Origin: Pomphorhynchus laevis
Taxonomy: Eukaryota; Acanthocephala; Palaeacanthocephala; Echinorhynchida; Pomphorhynchidae
Direction of reading: 5' to 3'
Length of the DNA: 64,000 bases
Assembly (NCBI GenBank): GCA_012934845.2
Contig: WNNJ02003214.1
Span: 124,001-188,000, forward strand
The position numbers were made by a program, and so were the translations under genes. Below are positions 35,516 to 49,700 of the stretch, one piece after another. The notes beneath the pieces were generated by a model. The model made no database searches. It had not been told where the DNA came from and was given only the letters and a program-made list of their open reading frames with translations. Position 1 is the stretch's first letter. The number at the start of each line of letters is the position of its first letter.

Positions 35516-35800
35516 GTGAATTATTTCTGCTTTAATCTAAATATAGTATGAATCTAAATCTATAAGTGATTAAGTGATCCTGCTGATGCAACTGATGAGG
35601 CTTCTCAAAGCCGAAACGGTACGCCGTCTTGCAATGTTGAAACATGAAATTCTCTCTCTATATATAGAGGGAAGCAGATAGGTGTAATAGACAGTCCTGG
35701 TAGAATCAAACCTCTAATTTATTTATTGGTCCTGTGAGGATCCCAGGCGGCGGTGCTGTTTCCTTTGTAATTTATAATATTGGTCATTAAGCGATCCCGA
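35515..35800 (+). mobile_element. Retrozyme-like unit 1
   Basis: A non-coding unit that carries a type I hammerhead and then a hairpin (CTCTATATATAGAG) and the words GCAGATAGGTGTAATAGAC and AGGCGGCGGTGCTG. A second unit starts 355 bp further on. Small non-coding repeats with type I hammerheads in tandem are known in animals and can yield circular RNAs; assignment here is by likeness. Confidence 0.6.
35587..35633 (+). ncRNA. Hammerhead ribozyme, type I, complete
   Basis: All parts are present. Helix I is TGCAA (35587-35591) with TTGCA (35629-35633). CTGATGA is at 35592-35598. Helix II is GGCTT (35599-35603) with AAGCC (35608-35612), loop CTCA. GAAA is at 35613-35616. Helix III has A35616-T35627 plus CGG (35617-35619) with CCG (35624-35626), loop TACG. 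Cleavage is expected after C35628 of the GTC triplet. Every conserved core base fits the hammerhead consensus. Confidence 0.88.
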
Positions 35801-35879
35801 TTATGTCTATTACACTGAAAAGAATTCACCGCATTGCATTGACTTTGAAAGCAAAAGCTACATCATGCTGTTAGCATAT

Positions 35880-36075
35880 AGTGAATTCTTTCTGCTTTAA
35901 TCTATATATAGTATGTTTTTAATGTGTATACACTGTATTGCTGCAACTGATGAGGCTTCTCAAAGCCGAAACGGTACGCCGTCGTGCAATGTTGAAACAT
36001 GAAATTCTCTATATATAGAGAAAGGCAGATAGGTGTAATAGACAGTCCTAGTTGAATCAACTCTCTAATATATAT
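35880..36075 (+). mobile_element. Retrozyme-like unit 2, 3'-shortened
   Basis: Shares TAGTGAATT, TTTCTGCTTTAATCTA, the ribozyme, the CTCTATATATAGAG hairpin and AATAGACAGTCCTAG with unit 1, but lacks the AGGCGGCG tail. Confidence 0.6.
35942..35988 (+). ncRNA. Hammerhead ribozyme, type I, second direct copy
   Basis: CTGATGA at 35947-35953, GGCTT/AAGCC stem II (35954-35958 and 35963-35967), GAAA at 35968-35971, CGG/CCG helix III, GTC at 35981-35983. Core and helices II and III are identical to the copy 355 bp upstream; helix I has one A-G mismatch next to the cleavage site and four good pairs beyond it. Confidence 0.85.
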
Positions 36076-36079
36076 AATG

Positions 36080-36899
36080 CTTCCATAGACGTTTTGAAAA
36101 TCCTTGTCAGAGTGACAATCATATTCATCATGCTGTAAACATAGTCGTACATTACAATCTTATGTCATATATTTATAGCCTTTGTATGCACTCTCGTAAA
36201 GTGGTCTGATGTATTCCCTTTAAAATCATTTTTATATAAGCATACAAAAAGTTTCCACTTCTTTTGTTGTCACGGTATTTACAAACAGAACTGAAGTACG
36301 CAATGGTCTCTAATTTTCATATGTTGAACATATATTCAGCACGATATAATTTGTCTTATGCTTAACTCATTTACATGGCATTCATATCAACCCTAAATTT
36401 TGATCAAAACACCATATTTTTATGATAAAAAATAACACCGTATTTATTAAACAAACAATATCGTCATTTAGATATCGTTATTATGTTATTTAAATATCAT
36501 ATTATTATGTAATTTAGATATTAATCACTGTCAATTATCCCTGTTAAATTTTGCCATTTCGGTGTTAGGAAGTTTACTTGCCAGAATCTCGATCATAGGA
36601 AATTGATGCTTGGTAAAATTGGTTAATAAAATTTGGATACAGCGAAAGACTATTCAAAGAAACTTTCATATTTTAAAGTCAAATCATGTAAATATAGAAG
36701 TGATCATAATTGAACATTGCAAACAAATAAACAAAAATTGAAAGTCTAAAGCAGCAAATATGTATTTATATCGTATACAAATACTGGCATAAAGGACATA
36801 TAAAAGATACATAGGACATATATGATCACTTAATCTTGAAAATATTTTTTAAACTTAAGTATTCATTAACCGATCAATAAATACTTCATCATATTTTTA
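36080..36899. other. AT-rich DNA, nothing recognised
   Basis: No gene, RNA or repeat end supported. Confidence 0.4.
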
Positions 36900-37330
36900 A
36901 ATCAAATCACGTAAATAAATGATCACAATTTTGCATTGCAAACAAATGAACAAAATATAGTGTAGCAACGCAACAAATATATAACAATATAAGCATATGA
37001 AGAATATATATCATATAGCATATAAAGAAATCGGATCACTTAACTAAAGATACATATTATATATTAAACAAATTTAAAAATGTAAATATCTTATTAAACT
37101 TACATTTCTAAATTTTCATTTTTTATTATAAAATGTAAATATATGGATCGAATAAAGAATTTTTATAACCCAGTATTTTAATGAACCGATTTTAAATAAT
37201 ATAAAATGTATTATAATAAAGATTAGAGGTAAATAGCTTTACTGATATAATTAGAGGTCATCAGGATGAACTCTCATGATATCAAATTTCGGCTCTTATT
37301 TCTCAATCCACACGATGAGATGTTTAACAG
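36900..37330 (-). repeat. Left arm of a large inverted repeat, with a Naiad-type end block
   Basis: Its reverse complement closely matches 38690-39000 (shared words GAGCCGAAATTTGATATCAT, AGTAAAGCTATTTACCTC, TTTGCAATGCAAAATTGTGA). The end block lies at 37240-37330. Between the two arms lies exon 1 of the unknown gene. Confidence 0.75.
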
Positions 37331-37724
37331 TATGATATGTACTCGATGACATACACTATAATCTTCATATGATTCATATACGAGATAATATTATACTTGT
37401 ATTTTGTTATAAAAGCAGGCATCTTGGTTTTTTATAATATACATTAATAGCCGTTCACATGTTAAGCTTATAATGACTGACAAAGACATTTATCTAGGTA
37501 CTAAGTTCACGAATCAGCTACAATGTCCTAATAGACGTTGAATTGATTAAATACTTCAAACGTATATGAATATATACGCTTAAAGATAATTTTAATCTTT
37601 CGTTTGAGAACAGGTAATTTCTAAGTTTTTAACTTTATCGCTGATTCCCGCCATTTATTTTCACATATCTACAAAAAGTTACTTTAATTATTAATTTTTT
37701 ATTTTTTGTATTGATTCTCTAAAA

Positions 37725-40700
37725 ATGTCTGATTCACAGCAACTTAAAGAAGATATTAATATTAGCATCAGCAAATGTAGTAATGATTGCGAGACGGAAG
37801 AAATATGCAATTGCTGTCAATTATCATCGTCAAACAACATGCACAACACTAATATGAACAAACGATTTGGCATGTGTGCCAATGTAATGAACTTAGCTTG
37901 CTGTCGAGAAGAGTGTACTGATAATCAGTAAGAAATTGCATTCCACTATAAGATTTTTAGCCTGCAAATTAAATAGTTTTAGCTTGCAAATAATTTAGCT
38001 CTCAAATGAAACAAAATGTTATAGTAGCATTTAAGTAGCAATATATTTAATTAGACTAGTAAATTTAGCATAAAAAAACAGAGCGATGAAGTTAACCATC
38101 ATATAACTTTAAAAATTTCGCTTCGCCGATTTCAAATGAACTAAAATTATTTTACAAAAGTTTGCAGAGATTTGACTTTATATTGTTGAGGATCAAAGTT
38201 TAAGACGTTCAGATAAAAAATTCAAAACAGATGTTCAATGAGATGCGTACAATAAGGAAATATAATAGCAATGATAGTGTATGACACATTATTAATAGTC
38301 ACATAAACCGCCCTTAATGTGCTTTGTGAATAAATATCGATGAGGAGATATACCTCAATTGCCGAATGCGACTGATTTAAAATAAAAATTAAATTTTAAA
38401 ATTAAATGTAAGCCCTAAAGTGTAAATTTTAAGGGCTAGTAAATAACACACTATTTGTTAGAATAATATATTGTGTGATACGTATTATCTATAAATTATT
38501 TGTAAAAATACTAGGTTATGCAAATTCTTTGTTATATGAAGATATTTTCATTTGTTAATAAGAAATGGAAATTAAAAAATGTAAGTTATAATTGCTTTTT
38601 AGAATAAGATACTATTCTATATAATCAAATTACATCAGGGCAAATACATCATTGGTAAGAATTTGACCCCTCTGCGATGTTGGGTTGAGGAATAAGAGCC
38701 GAAATTTGATATCATGAGAGTTCATCCTTATGACCTCTAATTATATCAGTAAAGCTATTTACCTCTTATCTTTTTTATAATACATATTATATTAAATTTC
38801 AAATTTGTTTAGTATATAATATGTATCTTTAGTTAAGTGATCTGATTTCTTCATATGCTTGTAAATATTACTTAAGTAAAGAACAAAGTAGGTACTTGTT
38901 ATATATTTGTCCCTTTGCTACACTAATTTTTGTTCATTCGTTTGCAATGCAAAATTGTGATTACTTCTTTACATGGTTTAATAGCATATCTATAGTAACC
39001 CGCTCAATGTTGTGTTGAATAATATGCGGCGAAACATGATAAAAGCAATTTATCCTGACGGCCTCTACTTTTTATGTTTAATATTGTGCACTATCTATTA
39101 ATCAGATCATTTAAATATTAGGTTTTAAAAAATCTTTATAATTTACGTATTCTTAAAATTCAGATATTTCCATTTTGACATTATACATATAGAATAATCG
39201 GCGCTGAGTATTTTGTTACCTTCAATGATGGAGTAAGCTGCTTTTGTGAAAAAACGAATGATATCAGTGAATGGAAGTAAGAAGTTGTTTTGAATTTTCA
39301 ATACACAAATTTCCAATTTGTAATATTGAACTTATGAATAAATACAATTTTAAAGATAAGAAATGTTTAGATAATGTAAAAATATAAAGTTTAGATTTTT
39401 TGTTTAAAAGTATAGATCTTTAATTATAGATCTAAATGTTTAGATCTTCTGTATAAGAAATTCAAACATAAAATACAAACAATTTAAATTAAGGAAACAT
39501 TTAAACTATTACTAGGAATAAAATATTTTAATTTATATAACTGAATAGTTCGTCATAAATGTAATTCAATTCGAATTTCGATTAGAGTATTTAAGGATTC
39601 AATTAATTTTATTATATCCATAATTTTATATTTACTTGATGGTTTAATTTTTGTTAGATAGGCGTTATAGTTATTATAACATATATATGTATATCTATAT
39701 TTTTCCGAATATAAGATTAATTAATTTTACTAACGCTTCTTTAATATCTACTAAATCCAGATTTGTATAAAGCGTACTAAAATCGTATGTATTTATATTT
39801 TGAAAGTTTATTCCTTTTGTCTGTTCTAAAAATTCTTTTGTAGAATTAATACTGAAATAGTGTTTTATACCAGTATTAATTTCGATTACCTTGCAATATT
39901 TTTTAAAGTGTGCTTTAATTACTTTAAGTATTTTATTCATATAGAGAGAAAGTGGTTTTAATGTACATTTAAACGCACTACATATGAACCTAGGTTTTAT
40001 TGGATTTTTATGTAATTTTGGATTCCAATATAATATAGGTATAGTTTTATTATCTGATTCAACCTGTATACCCTTTTTATACATTATAGAACAGTGACTT
40101 GTAATAATTGTTTCTAAACTTAACTCACTACCTTCATATGTTGGATTTACATTTAAATCATTAGAATTAATCTCTTTCATTAGTATATCATAATAAAGCT
40201 TTTTGCGTATGAAGACAAAGTTATTACTAACTTTATCAATAGTTGTTATTATACAGTTATCCTTTAATATAGTAAGTTCTGTATAGATATCTTTATTAAT
40301 TTTATCTTTCCTTTTATAATTGTTTGATATTTTCATTTTATTTTTAATTTTATCAAATATATAATCTTTCTAAATGTTTATCTTAGATATATTCGAGCTT
40401 TCACTATTAATCACCTTACCAAAGTAAACATTTAAGTCATCATATAACGAATCGTAAATTTTATTTTTGTCGTTGTTATTATTTAATCTGTATTCATACC
40501 CTTTTGATAGCAGCTTTCTTAATTCACAATTTTCAATTAATTCTATATTATAGGTACATATATGTTCATTTATTTTATCAAAACTAAAACTTTTACAATT
40601 GCATTCTGTTTTCATTATGTTTCTAATATTATCGTTACATATTTATTTTAATTCTTTATTATAATTACAAATTTTTGGTCCTAATTGTGGTAGGAGTTTA

Positions 40701-43700
40701 TACCTTATTTTAGGAATATATTTACTTAAATCTGACCCTATTATTTCTTTACTTTTAGAATTATTTAAAAGTCCGGCTATATTTATGTTATCTATACATT
40801 TATTAATGAAGTTTATGGTTAATGTATATTTTCTATTGTTATTATTAACATTTATTGTACGATTATAGTATTTTGTATTACAATAACTTGTCTATTATAC
40901 AACTCAGCATATCAATCAAAGTCGTTAATTAATTTTTGATTTATTAAACATATAATATATAAAAACTTCTTATATTTACATAAAGATCTTTTAGCTTATT
41001 ATCACTAAAAAGTTGTTTTAATATTTCTAATTGTTCATTTATATACATATCTTTTTTAATATTTTTAACTCTATTTTTCTTATTCCTTTTATCACCATGA
41101 CTTCTTGGTTTGCGTTTAACCGGATTATTATAATATAGTTGTTTATTATGTATTATACTACTTCTGTCAATTCCTTGTACCACGTTTACAGGGAATTCAC
41201 AAACGTTAAAGGTATTGTAATGATTCTTTTAAAAATATTTATATGAACAACAAATAATTAATCTAATAATAAATTTGATTTAATAATTCCAACTTAAAGT
41301 TCTCGTTCAAAATTTTTTTATTTTTCCTTACAGCGTTCCAGACGTATTATGTATGGCTCCGCCGGAAATGGAAAGATGTATTAGAGAGTGCAAATATAAT
41401 TATGATAAGGTAATTATTAATTTGATATCCAAATTAAGAGCTCTTCTAATATCCTAGTGTAAAATAACAAATTATTGGTATTTCAATTGTATAAAAACTT
41501 TTAATATAAAACGTTTTTATAATAAAAACGTTTTATATAATAAATTGCAATATCAAAATCGCAATATTAAAATGTATAATCTTAAATATAAAAACTAAAA
41601 TTTGTTTTTTTTTTATGAAAAATAAATTATAGATTATAATTAAATAATAGAAAAAATAACAATTAAATTAATAATTAATAATATTTAAATTATAGATTAT
41701 AATGTAACTACAGATTTTTAGCTATAAAATTTAAATTTTAAATATGAAAAACATATATTTTGTGAACAATTTTCATAAAATAGCGAAATTGATAGTATCA
41801 TATAAATATGTTCAATATTACTATATTTATAATAATCTCAGAAAATAAGACAAATGATTTTTTAAGTTTTATTAAATTGTCGAATATTAAACAAATATTT
41901 TATTGTTTGTACGAATATGTGATTTGCTTTTACATTTATTTTACTCTTATTTTGAATTAACTAAGGAACTTGATGGAGTCGGATTAATTTCTTCTGTTGG
42001 TAGTGATCCCACCCGTCGTCAGCTTGCACAAGCTGTTAATTACATTATGTCACGAACAGATAATCTAATACCTCCTAATCAGGTTGGATATTATTCTTTA
42101 ATTTTGTTAAATTCAATGTATTAAAATTAACTAGAGAAATAATTATAAAATTATACTAAAAGAAATTCTATGCCAATCAATAAAAAATGTAAGTAATATT
42201 TTTAATAATTATTTGTACTAATATATCTTATTATATAGTCAAAGTCATCTTTACTCAAAGCGAGAAATCTCCTTCTTTCAGATATTATATCTCATTGTAA
42301 AGGACCACGGGTAAAATTTTTATTAATTTATTTTATTTTTTTAGAATGAATTTTAAATTTAAAACAAAATAAAAGTAAGCAACAATGTAGGTTTATAAAT
42401 TTAAAAGTTTAATCCAGAACGATATCGCATTTAGATTATTTTAAAATTCGAGTTTCTCTTATCTTTAATTTTTCGAATTTGAATATAAGTGGCATTGTTA
42501 TATAAAAACCATCTTACTTTAAGTTGACGGGAAATGCCATTTAAGATAATAAAATACGTGGGTAATTATGATGTAAATAACGATATCATTCTCTCATTAT
42601 TAAATAATATGTTATGCATTTGTGCAACTCTTATATTATTATAGAAATGAAGATATCATTCTTTTATTATTCTAAAAATGATATTACATTACTTTTTATT
42701 TAATAAAAAGTGTTTACGTCGGTTATAATTCATGTTTATTACTGGAGGTTTAATGCATATTTTGTTGATTGCATTTGTTATGTACTGATATCACTATTGA
42801 ACTAATGGATTTTTATACTTCACTTTTCATTTTAACTCAATTTATTCTAAGATGCAAATTAATTAATATAATTTAATATTATAATAATATTAAATATTAT
42901 ATATACTAATATTTTATATTTAAATTTTATAATAAAATGTTTTATAAAAATACGTAATGTTTACATAATATGAAAATTTATACTTTAAATAATTTTATTG
43001 TAATAACTATTTGTATTAATTGATATTATATATAAAATAAATTTTATACTTGTGTTTCTGCTAATTATAGGAAATAATTAGTAGATTGATACAGGAAATG
43101 ATTCATTTTCGACATTTCTGATTATGAACACTTTGATCAATCACAAAGCAATAACAAGAACTTACGGTCATTACTTGTAATGTACTAAACATTGCAGGCA
43201 AATAATGGATATATACATTGAAATAACACATGTTTACATTTTTTAAATTAAAAAATAGTTACTTGTATATAAAATCAAACTTTGTGTCGATTAAATTGGT
43301 AAATTGTTTTTGGCAAAGATAATTTCACCGATTAAAAATGATGTTTTAATTCATTTTTAAATTAATTTTGATAGCATTAAATTTTTGCTCTATCTAATAA
43401 GGAAACATTTTCCGTGCAGAGAATAACCATTAATGGATATTAGACTCTATGCAAACTGCGCTTGCTTTACGCTGTAATGTTTAATATTTTAATATTTAAT
43501 ATTTAAATTATTTTAAAAATATATTTTAATAATATATCGAAAATATTAAATAATAAACAACCGAGGCCTTAATTTCAAAAAAAATTATCAATTTTAGAAT
43601 ATGCAGATCTATGAAATTGCATCAGTTCAAATTAATTATTTTACTGTAATTACCCCAAATTATATTCGATTGAAAATATATAACTTTTTCACAAGAGACA

Positions 43701-46700
43701 AAAGTATCTTTTCAAAATTACATCAAAAAGTAATTTTAATTATTGATTGAAATGATTTTAATTTGCTAGTTCTGACAATGCTTTATGTACAAAAATGAAA
43801 TGAAAAATATTTATAAATCTTTGGTCGTTTAGATTCATGAAGATGCACGTATGAATTGTATTATTGTTCAAATTGATGTTATATTGACTTATTTGTAGTT
43901 TCTCTAATACAAAAACGAGGCAACAGTACTACGACTAAGATTACTTCAGGACTTGATAAATTACCAGGTGATTTACCCGTTGAGTATACTGGTGATAATT
44001 AAAATGGTTTATCCCTTATTGATTATTAATTTATTTTTCACTTGTTCACTATTATGAATAGAAGAAGATGATAAATTAGGCAATCAGCATAGCGCTCCGG
44101 AAAGATTTTCACGTCCTATTGCAAATGCTATCGATCCAGAGGAAACATTGCAGAACCGTACTTCAAAAAAGCGGTCATCATCAAAGCGTTCATCACCGGG
44201 TATAAAGTATAATAATTTGATATCTAAATACCATCAAATATAAAATAAGAAATATCCTTATAATATAAAAAATTATGTTTTCATAAGATTATGTTACATT
44301 AAAAAAATGTAACATTTACCTATTTCATAAGGTAAAAAATGAAAAAAAAATCAATAAAAAAAATTGAAATGATTTATAAATGAGCTTGAAAAGCATTTCT
44401 CGAAATGAACGTTTTATTTGAAACTCGATAAACATTTCTCGATATAAATAAGGTATGCAATCGTTATGAGAAGTTTATGAAACATTTCTCTATATAAATA
44501 AGGGATGTCATCGTTTTGAGAAGTTTTATTCCGATAGCAGTTCGGTAATAGCTTATATATTTTATTATTTACAGGTGATTATTGATTTTTACAATAAAAA
44601 AGTATTATCAAGTGTGTACATACTTCTTATTGTAAATCAGAAATTAATATAGATTCTTTTATGTTGAAATATATTATCTAAAAAATAATATAATATAAAA
44701 TTTAATATTTAAGTTCAATTTTATAAAATATCTTACCAGTCATTTAAGCCAGACGCGGAAGAACAGTGATAACAGTAACAAGTACTGTTTCGTTATCACA
44801 ATAACTCAGTGCCAAATCCCTCCCACTGCTAAATACAAGGAGGACTGAGAGACGGCACCAATACGAGTATGTGCAGTCTGCCAGTCCTCCTCTGCATCCA
44901 GCAGTGTGAAGGGGATTTTTCACCGATGAGTCATTGTGATGACGCGACGATACTTGTTACTGTTATCGTTGTTCTTCCGCGTCTGGCTTAAATGATTGGT
45001 AACATAATTCACACGGTATGGTATCACTCTCTCTTGAGAAATTTATACAAAATACTAACACCCTGTTTACACCCTGCTTGAGTGTTAATGCATTAGCAAA
45101 ACAGATTTGAACTGTTTGAAGTTGAAAAATAAAATCGATTTTAACATTTGTTAATGTTTTTTTATCTGTATTAAATGTAATTCTCATCTTAAATTTATGT
45201 ATACGTTTACGTAATCGAAAGGTACTTATCTTGGAAGGTCCTATACGCTACATCGGAAATTAATGGCTATTGAACATTGGCAGAATTCTTAAGTGTTATG
45301 TAATTTGTCAATTTTTAATCACAACTTGCCGATAACCCAATCTCACAATTGAGATCTCACCGATCTCACAATCGGTAAATGGTTAACAAGGTTTTAAAAC
45401 AATTTAAATAAAAGCAAATTTATGAACACAACGTTCATATTCCGTATCGAGATGATAAAAAATAGTGATTTAAAATACTGATTTAAAAAATAGTTACATA
45501 GCACTTAATAGAGTATGAAGTGCTTATGATGTGTTATCTATGTACGCAGATATGTATGGCATGAACTTTCTGCCATATATTTGTGATTGTGTGTATTTAA
45601 GTGATAATGAATGATAATATTAATAACATATAATTGACTTAAAAATAGTTTCAATTAAACAACGAAGCGTTATTTGATTAGTCATTATCTAAGTATATCA
45701 ACGATATGTTGGTTCGGAATTACCGTATAATAATTTAATATATAATATATAATTATATATACTGATTTGATCAATTATAAATCAATTATAACTTAGAACA
45801 AATATTTTCAAAATATGATCATAAATTAATAAAAATCATTTATAAAAATATTTGGGAAGTGATTATAATCACTATCTAAAATTAAAATGAATTCAATTCG
45901 AATTCATTCTTAGTTTAGATTTGTATAAAAATCTAACCCAAGATTTTAATATTTTGGTGTATAATTTGTCATAATTGGTAATAAATATATTCGTTGTATC
46001 CATTAATGCTAGTTTAATATTAATGTTAATATTAATTTAATATTAATTAAATTAAATAGATTAATACTCTATAATTTAATAATGATTCATTAATATTCTA
46101 CGACGCTAATGCAACTTATTTTAAAAATTGATTTATCTTAATCCATATACTTAATATAATTTAAAATGCTTATATTTCCAGTACTGAAATGTATTTTTGC
46201 CTATAAACTTATATTCCTTAAATTAAACCAGTATTCCTCAAATTCTAAATAACGAATCATAAAAAACTTTAATCAATTCATAAAAAGGACTTTAATCATT
46301 TAATATCATTTAATCATAAAATATGACACAATGGAAACCTATATGTTACACATTTTTTAATATTTTAAAAAATTCTGATTTTGCTCGAAGTTATAAAGAT
46401 TTGCAACTAAAGCTTTTAGTGCACCTTGCATCGTTTATCATATTATTGCATTTTTTGAATGAAGTTAAAGGCTATAATTGCAGAAACAACTTTTAATTGT
46501 ATATTTTATTTAAAATAATAAAATAATAAACTATTTAATATATAAATTAGTCATTAAAATTATAATTCAATGTTAATAGGCAGCATAAATTAAATTTTAG
46601 CTTCAAGAGAATTAAATGGAACTAAATCTCGTAAATCGTCTCCATCAGCTTTCGAAACTAAACTTCGTATAATGCGTGATAAAGGTAACATGAGATGGCA

Positions 46701-49700
46701 ATGTGTCATTTAATAAAAATATTAATATTCACGAATGCTGTAAAAATTATACCTATCATATCTTTAGTTATATTTTTCAAAGTTATATATTTCATATTAT
46801 ATTAGTTTTAATTTTTTATTTTTGACGCTTGCTGGTGTTGTGGATCAATCATTTTTAATTTTGCCTGTTTATTTTTAGGTATTTTTAATGCATTTATATT
46901 ACAAATATATACTTTAAATGTAAAAAACAAATCGTTTTATAATCCAATAATATAGTTCCGGAATAAACGTAATAAACGTAAGAATTAACGTAGTTGTAGA
47001 CTCCCCATTCCTCTATAAATTTAAAATTTCAAATTCTGTCAATAATAATCAAAAAATGATTGTTATATCAAAAATACAAAACTATATTGTAAAGTATGTA
47101 ATTATTATAACAATTGTGTATTTTTTTAGAAATTATGGCTTTTTGTATTTTACATACTTTATCAATTGTATCCTTGAAATATAAGACTTCGTATTAATTT
47201 TTTTTCTTATATTTAAACATTTAATTTTTTTCATATGAGACTTCTTTGCCTTATATTAGAAGATTTAATTTTTTACGTGAAAGCATTTCATGCCTCATTT
47301 GGAAAACAAATATCTCTCTGGTAATTACTTTAAACTTACATTAAATTAGGTTGTGTTTTAAGAATAACTAGTCAACATTTCCTAATTGCATTACTTTGCA
47401 AAGTATGTAATGATCACTTATTATATAGAGTATAATGTTATTTCTCATGAGTATTATGTTATTTATATTAAAACGAATGAAATCTAAAATAACAAATTTT
47501 AATAACAAATTTAAAAATAAAGGAATACTTGTTAAGAAAATGTTCTCCATTTAACATCAACGTATATGATAGACTGCCATAAGGTCTTCAGATATTTTTA
47601 AATAAATATTTTAATTGTCAGTTGACGCATTAGAAAACATTATTGAAGGAAATTTAATTATTTCTGATTGCAACACATTGAGAAAAAAATCGATTTTGGT
47701 AATAAATTACAATTTTTGCCGTCCACTATTTTCGTTATATGCCCATTTTATTAAATTATTCGTTTAATTAGAATCCAATTCTTTTGATCAGTCATTATAG
47801 CATATAAAATTTTACTTAATATTGATAGCGATACAGGTTATGCGTTCCCCACCACCAGTTACTCCTGTATACCAAGAGCCACAGCAAATTGACGTCGATG
47901 ATTTAGCGAGCAAGCTAAATGACATGTTAAATCAACGCCATCAAGAACTAATTCAAGAGATATCTGACTTTAAAAAGCAAGAACAAACAGTTAACGAAGA
48001 TTTTATAAAATCAGTTCTAGAATGCTTAGAAGGTATTTTAACTGAATATTTGCATATCATTAAAACTAATTTAGCGAGAGGATTAGGCGTAGAGGAACTT
48101 GAAGACGTATATGACTGCTTTATGCAACAATTAGGTTGTTTGTTTCAAAGCAAATTTAGTAAAACAGCTTTGTATTTGTAAAGATCTGGACGATAAAGGT
48201 ATGCCAGCAAATGAAGCTAAGCCATTTCAGAAAGGTAAAAGTATTCAATATCTTCGAAATTTCATCAATTGATTTATCGATAAAATTTTATATTGTTAAA
48301 ACTCGATATTGATGCGATTTAAATTAAAGCACTATAATACTATTTTATTGAATAGAACAAACAAATACAAATAAATAATATAAAGACTATTATATTATAA
48401 TATAATCAAATAATTAAGTTATAATTTTCAAACTTCTAGCCTTCTCTGACAATTCATGTATTCAATTCAATACAGACAATGCATGACACATCGCATACGT
48501 AATGTTAGAAAAAATGATTTTAAATCGATCGTTTGCGTTTTATAAACAAACTATAATTATTCAATTTCTACAATACATTTATGGTATATTTATATTGCAA
48601 CATTTGCCATATAAATTGTAATGCCAGCATATAAAGTATATGGCAACATTTGTATTAGTTAATCTTGTTGTTATTGTTCGTTTCTACATTATCGTTTGTT
48701 ATACTTTCAGTGATATTCTAGAATTTGTTTAATAATGTGTTTAATACGAATTTGTTTGACATATATCCATCCTATTTTAAAATATTCAGAAACGAATTTT
48801 ATTAATAAGAACTTGAGATTTTGACTAAAATGACAAAAACAATTTTAAGTATAAAAAATAAATAACTCGTTGATAAAATCAATACATAAATAAACACTTT
48901 AATTTAAATTTTAAAATACATAAAGTTAAAATATAATTTTTTATAGTTTACGGTGAAACTTGAAACTCTTTACTAAATAATTTGAGATACATATCCATCC
49001 TGATCTGTATTTTAAAATATTCAGAAACGATCAGGTCAAATTGAAAGACAACATATTTTTTGATATTTTGCTAGTAACTACCAGCATATTCATTGGGTTT
49101 TTAATTTGTGAAAATGTGAAAATGTTGGTAGTTACTAGCGAAATATCAAAAAATATGTTGTCTTTCAATTTTACCTGATCATTCCTGATTATTTTACGAA
49201 TTTGTTTAATGCAAATTTATTTTATACTAACACACAAACTTATGTGTGCTTAATACACACTGCTTTGTTTAATACACACGTGTTGTATTAAATACACACT
49301 TATTTGTTTAATACGCATGTGATTGTTTAATACAAATAATTGCGTGTAATTACATACTACAAATATAATATTTACAAATATAATTTTTACATGTTATAAT
49401 ACATGTTATATTTCTAAGAACACAACAAAAGATAGACACCCTAAAAAATTAATTTTAAAGGCAAATACAATTAAAATATTTATGTTTCAAAAATATAAAT
49501 TTAGAAATTGGCCGTTCAGACGCACATCCACTTTAATGACTTTTAAGCAATAAATTGTATACGGCAGGGAAAGCGAATTATAAGACGAGCTAATTGATTA
49601 CGATTTAATATTGTCGATAAAAAATTTAAACGGTTGGAACTATCTGTAGACCATAAAACATACGGATTTATATGATCTGTTAAAATTAATACTTCTCAGA

